64,000 bases of DNA from Bacteroidota bacterium. Its GTDB lineage: Bacteria > Bacteroidota > Bacteroidia > JAHEXY01. The translations under genes and the position numbers were made by a program. The DNA lies in NCBI GenBank assembly GCA_023251875.1, contig JAHEXY010000001.1, positions 310,001 through 374,000 on the forward strand, given 5' to 3'. The first letter of the stretch is position 1. Each line of letters opens with the position of its first letter. The notes beneath the pieces were generated by a model, which was not told the DNA's origin, searched no databases, and was given only the letters and a program-made list of their open reading frames with translations. Below are positions 57,100 through 64,000 of this stretch, one piece after another.

Positions 57100-58371
57100 A
57101 TGACAAGAAACACATTTAGGCTGGTTATTTTATTTGGGGCACTCACCATTATTGGTATTATTGTAATTCAAACGTATTGGCTACGTAAGGCCTTTGATAA
57201 TAGTGAAAAGCAGTTTAACCAAAGCATACATATTGCATTGCAAAATGTAGCTGAAAAAATGATGACTTATAACGAGCATTCCCCCACCAATCAAAATCCG
57301 GTAAGCCAGCTTTCCTCTAATTATTTTGTAGTAAATGTAAATAGCGTTATTGATGCCAATGTATTGGAATATTACCTTAAAACAGAATTTGCTTTACGCA
57401 CTATTAGTATTGATTACGAATACGGTATATACGATTGTTCGAGTGATAAAATGGTATACGGCAATTACATCAGTGCAGATAGTACCCAAATAAAGGAAAA
57501 AATAAAACATCCTTTGCCTAAGTATAGCGAGTATATCTATTACTTTGGAATCAATTTCCCCAATAAAAGATCTTACCTCATTAACCAAATGGGAATATGG
57601 TTGTTTTCGTCAGTGATTCTTTTTTTACTCATTGTATTTTTTACGTATACGCTGTTTGTTATTTTTCGTCAAAAACGTTTATCTGAAATTCAAAAAGATT
57701 TCATTAATAATATGACGCATGAATTTAAAACGCCCATCTCAACAATAGCTATTTCTGCTGATGTATTGATGCAAAAAGAAACTGTAAATAACCCACAGCG
57801 CTTGCTTAATTATGCCAGCATTATTAAAGAAGAAAATGAAAGATTGCGTTCACAAGTAGAGCGGGTGTTGCAAATGGCAAGTATTGAAAAAAATGAATTT
57901 AAACTCAAGAAAGAAAAGCTAGATATACATGATGAAATTAAAAAAGTGGTACAGAATTTTGACGCTACTTTAAAAAAACAAGAAGCCATAGTACATTTTA
58001 ATTTTAATGCAAACAATACCCTTATTGAAGCAGATAAAGTTCATTTTGTAAATGTAATTTACAACTTACTCGACAACGCTCTTAAATACACCGAAAAAGT
58101 ACCGGAAATAACTATCAGTACCGAAAATGTAGAAAAACAATTATTATTAAAAATTAAAGACAATGGTATTGGTATTGCTCCTGAACATCAAAAAAAAATA
58201 TTTGATAAATTTTATAGAGTACCTACAGGAAATATACATAATGTAAAAGGCTTTGGTTTGGGATTAGATTACGTTAAGAATATTGTAAAATCTCATAAGT
58301 GGAAAATTAATTTATTAAGTGAGATTGGCAATGGGACGGAGTTTGTGATTACGATATTGCAAGGGCAATAA
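57100..58371 (+). CDS. sensor histidine kinase
   Basis: Two TM segments, H-box FINNMTHEFKTPISTIAIS, N-box YNLLDNALKYT, G-boxes DNGIGIAPEHQKKIFDKFYRV, GFGLGLDYVKNIV. Confidence 0.93.
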   Translation: MTRNTFRLVILFGALTIIGIIVIQTYWLRKAFDNSEKQFNQSIHIALQNVAEKMMTYNEHSPTNQNPVSQLSSNYFVVNVNSVIDANVLEYYLKTEFALRTISIDYEYGIYDCSSDKMVYGNYISADSTQIKEKIKHPLPKYSEYIYYFGINFPNKRSYLINQMGIWLFSSVILFLLIVFFTYTLFVIFRQKRLSEIQKDFINNMTHEFKTPISTIAISADVLMQKETVNNPQRLLNYASIIKEENERLRSQVERVLQMASIEKNEFKLKKEKLDIHDEIKKVVQNFDATLKKQEAIVHFNFNANNTLIEADKVHFVNVIYNLLDNALKYTEKVPEITISTENVEKQLLLKIKDNGIGIAPEHQKKIFDKFYRVPTGNIHNVKGFGLGLDYVKNIVKSHKWKINLLSEIGNGTEFVITILQGQ

Positions 58372-58374
58372 GTA

Positions 58375-58407
58375 AACTTTTCCAAAGTTTTAAACTTTGG
58401 AAAAGTT
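58375..58407. terminator. 16-bp perfect-stem palindrome between convergent genes
   Basis: AACTTTTCCAAAGTTT-t-AAACTTTGGAAAAGTT. Confidence 0.75.
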
Positions 58408-58430
58408 AGGTTAGACCAAAGGATTTTTGT

Positions 58431-59474
58431 TTAAAACTCCCAATTAAACTTATCCAAATCTTGAAGACAATTTTTAAGTAACTCAATACTTCCTTCAATA
58501 TCCTTTTTGTGAGCTGTTTCAATTACTTGGTGTAAATGGCGTGTAGGGATAGAAATAGCTCCGGCAATAGAACCTCCCGGCACCATACGCTGTACACCAG
58601 CAGTATCAGTACCTCCGGCAGTTAATACCTCAGGTTGCCATTTGATTTTATATTTATCTGCCGTTTGTTTCATGTATTTAATCATGCGGTAGTCACAAAT
58701 AACGGATGAATCCATAATTTTTATTGCGGTACCACTACCTAACTTGGTTACCATTTCAGAATTTTTGGCCGATGGTAAATCATATGCAATAGTAGTATCT
58801 AAACCAAATCCAAAATCGGGTTGTATTTTTAAAGCCGCAACAGAAGCTCCTCTTATTCCTACTTCTTCTTGCACAGTAAATACTCCATAAACATCATAAG
58901 GCGTATTTTTTAATTTCTTGAGTGTTTCAATTAATATAAACACAGAGATTCGATTGTCAATAGATTTTCCATTTACGCAATCTCCAATTTCGATGAGTGT
59001 ACGCTCTCGTGTTATGGGATTTCCAACTTCAACATATTTATCAATTTCTTTTTTTGTCATTCCTAAATCAATAAAATAGTCGCTTAATTTAGGTAATGTG
59101 TTTCTTTCTTCAGGTGTCATCACGTGAATGGGTTTTGAACCCATTACACCAACCAAGTCTTTTTTGCCATGAATAATTACTCTTTGTGCTGTTAATGTTT
59201 TAGGATCAAATCCTCCTAAGGTATTAAAACGAACAAAGCCTTCGTCTTCTACATGCGTAACCATAAAACCAATCTCATCCATGTGAGCCGCTATCATTAC
59301 TTTTTTATCTTTTTTCCCTTTTTTAAAAGCGGTAACATTACCCATGTTATCAATATCAATACGATCGACAAGAGGTTTTATTTCTCTTAAAACTACTTCT
59401 CTAATGCGTTGTTCATAACCTGGAGCTCCAGCTGTTTCGCAAATTTCTCTTAGTAAAGGAATGTTTAATGCCAT
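58431..59474 (-). CDS. M42 family metallopeptidase
   Basis: MIAAHMDEIGFMVTHVEDEGFVRF, VFTVQEEVGIRGA, GTDTAGVQRMVPGG, TRHLHQVIE. Confidence 0.93.
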   Translation of the reverse strand: MALNIPLLREICETAGAPGYEQRIREVVLREIKPLVDRIDIDNMGNVTAFKKGKKDKKVMIAAHMDEIGFMVTHVEDEGFVRFNTLGGFDPKTLTAQRVIIHGKKDLVGVMGSKPIHVMTPEERNTLPKLSDYFIDLGMTKKEIDKYVEVGNPITRERTLIEIGDCVNGKSIDNRISVFILIETLKKLKNTPYDVYGVFTVQEEVGIRGASVAALKIQPDFGFGLDTTIAYDLPSAKNSEMVTKLGSGTAIKIMDSSVICDYRMIKYMKQTADKYKIKWQPEVLTAGGTDTAGVQRMVPGGSIAGAISIPTRHLHQVIETAHKKDIEGSIELLKNCLQDLDKFNWEF

Positions 59475-59476
59475 AT

Positions 59477-59586
59477 TTTAGTTGTTCGTTATTAGTTGTT
59501 CGTTATTCGTTATTCGTTTTTTCATATTGATTGTTAGAATTTTTTCATTTGTTTATTTCTTCTAATAACTAACAACCAATAACTAA
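59477..59586. repeat. second copy of the TTAGTTGTTCGTTATT / AATAACTAACAACC repeat
   Basis: ttttagttgttcgttattagttgttcgttattcgttattcg ... ctaataactaacaaccaataactaaa. Confidence 0.7.
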
Positions 59587-59589
59587 ATT

Positions 59590-61020
59590 TTATACTGCGC
59601 TTAATTTAACTACATTCGATTGGCCTTTTTCCATTATGGGAATGCTAGCAATATTGATAATTAAATCACCTTCTTGCAGCCAACCTTCTTCTTTTAATTT
59701 AAATTTAATATCTGCAATGGTATGATCGGTACTTACATATTTATTATAATAAAACCCCTGTACACCCCAAACCAAATTTAAGGTGTTAAGCATGCTTTGG
59801 TTTTCTGTAAAAATGAATATCATGCAATTGGGGCGATGACTTGCTACTTTAAAAGCAGAATAGCCTGAATTGGTCATGGTAACAATTGCTTTTGCTTGTG
59901 ATTGTTCAGCTAACGTACAAGCAGTGTAACAAATAGAATCTGATATGTAGCGATCTTTTGCAAATTCAGGAGTGTGTTTAAGATTATACAATTCATTATC
60001 TTGTTCAATGCATAAAATAATGCGTTTCATGTTTTCAATAACCTGAATAGGATGTTTTCCTACAGAGGTTTCTCCGCTTAGCATTAAAGCATCGGCTCCA
60101 TCCATAACAGAATTGGCAACGTCATTTACTTCCGCTCTGGATGCGCTTAAGTTTTCAATCATGCTTTCCATCATTTGTGTAGCAATAATTACCGGCTTAC
60201 TCACGCGCATACACTTTTTTACAATCATTTTTTGGATAAGCGGCACAGATTCCATTGGCATTTCTACCCCCAAATCACCACGGGCCACCATTATACCATC
60301 TGTTTCTTTTATTATTGCATCAATATTTTTAATAGCTTCCGGTTTTTCAATTTTAGCTATTACACGGCATTTTTTATGATTATTTGCAATAATATGTTTT
60401 AACTCTATGATATCTCTTGCTGATCTTACAAATGAAAGTCCTATCCATTCCACATTTTGCTCTAAGGCAAAATTCAAATCTTTTAAATCTTTTTCTGTTA
60501 AACAGGGAAGCGATACTTTTGTATTCGGTAAATTCATGCCTTTATTAGACGATAATTTACCCCCCTGAATTATTTTTGCAATAACCTCATTTTGTTTATT
60601 GGTTTTTAAAACTTCTAACATTATTTTACCGTCATCAAGCAAAACTTTATCTCCCACTTTTACATCATCAGGAAATTTTTCGTAATTAGTATATACTTGC
60701 TCAGCCGTTCCAATACATTTTTCTGTAGTAATTCTTATTTCTTTTCCGGCTTTAAGCTCCACACTTCCGTCCTTCATTTCACCCACTCTTAGTTTGGGCC
60801 CTTGTACATCTGCAAGAATTGCAATGTGGGTTCCTAATTTTTTATTTAGTTCACGTACATTTTCAATAACTTTGGCATGATCTTCATAACTGCCATGAGA
60901 AAAATTAATTCTACAAACATTAACCCCTGCCTGTATCATATCTTCTAATACCTTTTTAGAGGAGGAGGAGGGGCCTATAGTTGCAATAATTTTAGTTTTA
61001 GTATAAATCGAACAATCCAT
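59590..61020 (-). CDS. pyk: pyruvate kinase
   Basis: TKIIATIGPSSSSKKVLEDMI, INFSHGSYEDH, MVARGDLGVEMP, ATQMMESMIENLSASRAEVNDVANSVMDGADALMLSGETSVGKHP. Confidence 0.97.
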   Translation of the reverse strand: MDCSIYTKTKIIATIGPSSSSKKVLEDMIQAGVNVCRINFSHGSYEDHAKVIENVRELNKKLGTHIAILADVQGPKLRVGEMKDGSVELKAGKEIRITTEKCIGTAEQVYTNYEKFPDDVKVGDKVLLDDGKIMLEVLKTNKQNEVIAKIIQGGKLSSNKGMNLPNTKVSLPCLTEKDLKDLNFALEQNVEWIGLSFVRSARDIIELKHIIANNHKKCRVIAKIEKPEAIKNIDAIIKETDGIMVARGDLGVEMPMESVPLIQKMIVKKCMRVSKPVIIATQMMESMIENLSASRAEVNDVANSVMDGADALMLSGETSVGKHPIQVIENMKRIILCIEQDNELYNLKHTPEFAKDRYISDSICYTACTLAEQSQAKAIVTMTNSGYSAFKVASHRPNCMIFIFTENQSMLNTLNLVWGVQGFYYNKYVSTDHTIADIKFKLKEEGWLQEGDLIINIASIPIMEKGQSNVVKLSAV

Positions 61021-61083
61021 TATAATGATTAATTTCTATTGGTAAGTCGGCAAGATAATAAAATAGATATAATTAGCGAAGAA

Positions 61084-63708
61084 CTATTTAACAAGAGAAC
61101 AAAAACCAGAATAGTTTTTGACAAGATTGTTTTTTGGATCAGTGACTGTAATTTTCCAGGTATAGGCAGCGTCTTCTGCTTTTGTTGAACCATCATTTAA
61201 AGTGCCATTCCAACCTTGTTTAGGATTATTGGTAAAAAATAATTTTTCTCCCCATCGGTTATAAATTGAATATGAGTAATCATACCATTTTAAACCAATT
61301 CCTTTAGGCTTTAAAACATCATTTAAGCCATCATTATTGGGTGTAAAAGCGGTAGGCATAAAAAAATCATAATCACGCATCACTTTTATTGATTTCTCTA
61401 TACTATCTGCACAGCCATATTGATTTGATACAACTTGTTTAATCATAAACAAACCGGTATCACTAAAAGAATGAAAAGGACTATTATTTATTAGTACTGT
61501 TCCATCACTAAAGTACCAATAAAAAGTAGAAGCCCCTGTTGAATTATTTTTAAAATTAACTTCAGGTTCTGTTAATGTAAGTTCTGTTTTATCCATATCA
61601 AAACCAGCTTTTGGCAAAGGATAAACTTCTATCAAATTATCTTTTTTTAATTGTGTATAACAACCTTCTTGGCTAATTACAGTTAAAGAAACGGAATACA
61701 ATCCCGAATCTTTATAAGTATGAGTTGGCATTTGTTTGATGGAATATTTTCCATCACCAAAATCCCATTTGTATTTTTTGCCCATAGATGAAGTATCACT
61801 AAATTCAATATCAAGGGGCATACAACCTGAAACAATATTGGTCTCAAAACTTACTTTAGGTTTAGAATATACTGTAAGGATAGATTGCACACTATCTATA
61901 CAGCTGTTTTTTTCAACAACCAATACAACATTATAATTACCGGCTTGTGCATAAGTATAAACAGGATTTAAGTCTGATAAATTATTACCATCTCCCATAT
62001 TCCATGAATAATTACCCGAAGAAGAAAAGTTTTTAAATGAAACTTCATCTCCTTCACAAACATTATTGGCTACAAAACTTACTACAGGACTAGGCATTTC
62101 TTCTATCAGTATTGAATCAGAAGTGGTGCACATATTGCTATCTATTACCTGTAAACTGTATAGGCCGGCTGTAGTAATTTGAATTGTATTTGAACTAGAA
62201 CCTGTTGACCATTCATAACTTGAAAACCCAATAGGAGCATTAATAATTAAATTACTTCCGGAACAAAATGAAGTATCATTACCAAGACTCAATATTGGAG
62301 ATGGGGTTATAGCAACTACAATAGAATCTGATGCGGAACATCCATTTTGATCTTTTACTTCAACAAAATATTTTCCGGATGTTGAAACGTTTATTGATGA
62401 AGCAATTGAATTATTTGACCATAAATAAGAAGCATATTGACCAGGATATAATACCACATTTTTATTTTGGCAAATAGAAGTATCATTACCAAGAGAAACA
62501 ATCGGAGATGTGTTATAGGTAATATTTATGGTGTCAGAAGCTATACAACCGTATTGATTACTTGTTTTTACATAATACTTACCTGTTGATTGTACTTTCA
62601 ATGAAGAGGCTGTTGATTGATCGTTCCATAAAAAAGAGATTCCATCATAGGCTTGTAAAATTAAATTACTAGTTCCCATGCAAACAGAAGTATCATTTCC
62701 TAAATCAAATTGAGGTAATGCAGCAACTTTAATGGTTTTTACAACACTAGTAACCAGGCTTCCGTATGCAACTGAAGCTGTAATTATATATTTTCCTGTA
62801 TCAGAAAAAAGATGTTGAACATTTACCCCAGTAGTATCAATATTTGAATTTCCACTATTAAGATCTCCAAAATTCCATCTTATTAAATAAGTTCCACAAA
62901 AAGTATCTAATGGAAGATAAAAATTCAAATCTTGACCGAAACAAACAGTATCATTGCTATTAATAGCAGAAATACTCATATTGTAATTTTGCAAACCGGG
63001 GCTATTCATATATAACAAACTATTATCAGCATCTCTTTCATAGCCACCAATATTGCTATAGGGGGCTGAAGAATGCCATCTAAACACACAATCTTTATCT
63101 CTTTGCAAAGAAAAGCCCTCTTTTTGAGAATTGTTTTTCCATGAAACACTATCAATAAGTGTACTTTGCAAGGCTGTTGGATTTCCATTATATATTTCTA
63201 CAATATCTTCTGTATTGTATAAAAGTCCGTTTGACGTAGTTGTTGAATTCGTAGAACCAAAATTTTGAAAAACTTTGATTGTTAAAACTATGGTTGAATC
63301 GGGGATGTCGATGTTGGCATAGCCAGGCGAATTATAGGTAGGATCAAGAAGAAGTGCAATTTTTCCGGGAGGAATTTTTGTTGAATTAATAATATAGGGT
63401 TTTTGATTAGGAATTAAATCATACGGCATAATACCAGGATTTCTGGTACTCCATGCTACAAGCTCATCATCTCCAAAAACAGGAGAACTAATAGTATTGC
63501 TTACATCCGTTCTTAAATACCATCCTGCAATATCAATAGTATCTGTATTGGATTGATTGTAAATCTCTATCCATTCAAAATTAGATTGGGCATTTGTTCC
63601 ACAACAAGGATTAAGATTTACCTCATTAATTACGAGCGATTGCGCAAAACCATTTGTGATTCTCGATAAACTAAATAAAAGAAAAATAAAAAGTATAATT
63701 TTCTTCAT
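61084..63708 (-). CDS. secreted T9SS (type B CTD) protein with lamin-tail-like, Ig-like and PKD domains
   Basis: SLVINEVNLNPCCGTNAQSNFEWIEIYN; three LGNDTSxC repeats; PKD YKWDFGDGKYS...THTYKDSG; C-terminal FMPTAFTPNNDGLNDVLKPKG...YSIYNRWGEKLF...AYTWKI. Confidence 0.9.
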   Translation of the reverse strand: MKKIILFIFLLFSLSRITNGFAQSLVINEVNLNPCCGTNAQSNFEWIEIYNQSNTDTIDIAGWYLRTDVSNTISSPVFGDDELVAWSTRNPGIMPYDLIPNQKPYIINSTKIPPGKIALLLDPTYNSPGYANIDIPDSTIVLTIKVFQNFGSTNSTTTSNGLLYNTEDIVEIYNGNPTALQSTLIDSVSWKNNSQKEGFSLQRDKDCVFRWHSSAPYSNIGGYERDADNSLLYMNSPGLQNYNMSISAINSNDTVCFGQDLNFYLPLDTFCGTYLIRWNFGDLNSGNSNIDTTGVNVQHLFSDTGKYIITASVAYGSLVTSVVKTIKVAALPQFDLGNDTSVCMGTSNLILQAYDGISFLWNDQSTASSLKVQSTGKYYVKTSNQYGCIASDTINITYNTSPIVSLGNDTSICQNKNVVLYPGQYASYLWSNNSIASSINVSTSGKYFVEVKDQNGCSASDSIVVAITPSPILSLGNDTSFCSGSNLIINAPIGFSSYEWSTGSSSNTIQITTAGLYSLQVIDSNMCTTSDSILIEEMPSPVVSFVANNVCEGDEVSFKNFSSSGNYSWNMGDGNNLSDLNPVYTYAQAGNYNVVLVVEKNSCIDSVQSILTVYSKPKVSFETNIVSGCMPLDIEFSDTSSMGKKYKWDFGDGKYSIKQMPTHTYKDSGLYSVSLTVISQEGCYTQLKKDNLIEVYPLPKAGFDMDKTELTLTEPEVNFKNNSTGASTFYWYFSDGTVLINNSPFHSFSDTGLFMIKQVVSNQYGCADSIEKSIKVMRDYDFFMPTAFTPNNDGLNDVLKPKGIGLKWYDYSYSIYNRWGEKLFFTNNPKQGWNGTLNDGSTKAEDAAYTWKITVTDPKNNLVKNYSGFCSLVK

Positions 63709-63942
63709 TTATTAAATTTAGAAGGTTGAATATTTAAATGGGGTTTATCAGAATTTAGTAATCGCTTATTTAAAAAAGAGGTACATTTTAAGGATAAAAT
63801 CACATTATATTATTTACAACAAAAACGTAAGTTACTGTAAATCATAATGTAATAGTGTTTTTGCTTTTGCAATTGTTTTTTTGGCAAGGCATTTGATAAA
63901 TTGCGGTTCTATTTTTAATTCCAATCTTAAAAACATTTTAGT

Positions 63943-64000
63943 ATGATGAAAAATGCGATAATGCTAGTAATGGTTTTAATAAGCCAACTAGCAAATGCTC
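63943..64000 (+). CDS. 5' end of a secreted protein (truncated by window edge)
   Basis: ATG reads MMKNAIMLVMVLISQLANA, a signal-peptide-like start, open to the window end. Confidence 0.5.
   Translation, partial: MMKNAIMLVMVLISQLANA

Noticed and set aside
1-64000. CRISPR array
   Set aside because: The only regularly repeating blocks (37070-37155, 59477-59586, 27741-27778) are short AT-rich tandem units without spacers, and no cas genes are present.
1-64000. tRNA or rRNA genes
   Set aside because: No cloverleaf with a GGTTCRANYCC-type T-arm or rRNA signature was recognised; a tRNAscan-SE/Infernal run would be decisive.
1-64000. Autonomous transposase or prophage
   Set aside because: No DDE, tyrosine or serine recombinase ORF was found; only the C-terminal integrase-type repeats of the broken helicase gene.

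Overview
The window is low-GC, chromosome-like Bacteroidetes DNA. Lineage support comes from GldL, a type IX secretion type-B C-terminal domain, a fused CcoNO oxidase and typical Bacteroidetes dispersed repeats. No rRNA, tRNA or CRISPR array was recognised. The most interesting locus is a roughly 20 kb minus-strand operon at 4906-25022. It has four type I PKS genes with five KS domains but only one recognisable AT, an ACP-linked thioesterase, and two tandem, near-identical sterol-desaturase/fatty-acid-hydroxylase paralogs. Four of the five modules look as though the AT was removed while flanking linker sequence was kept. Flanking genes are cysND, phosphoglucomutase, a solitary gldL, an ABC-F ATPase, tgt-lptG, a complete cbb3 oxidase locus (ccoNO-Q-P-G-fixH-TauE plus ccoS and ccoI), aminotransferase, an orphan histidine kinase, pyruvate kinase and a PKD-rich T9SS cargo protein. 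Accessory features are HigBA, an MNT/HEPN pair, a degraded restriction/helicase gene with an internal junction and frameshift, and gene remnants (GreA/B-like, BRO-N/DinD-like). Non-coding structure includes a tandem 26-bp dyad pair directly upstream of a DUF4143 ATPase, a dispersed GGAGAGGG repeat family (two copies framed by perfect 15-bp inverted repeats of different sequence, one inserted in frame in the ABC-F gene), and several REP-like palindromes. Family assignments are from reading the proteins; no database search was run.
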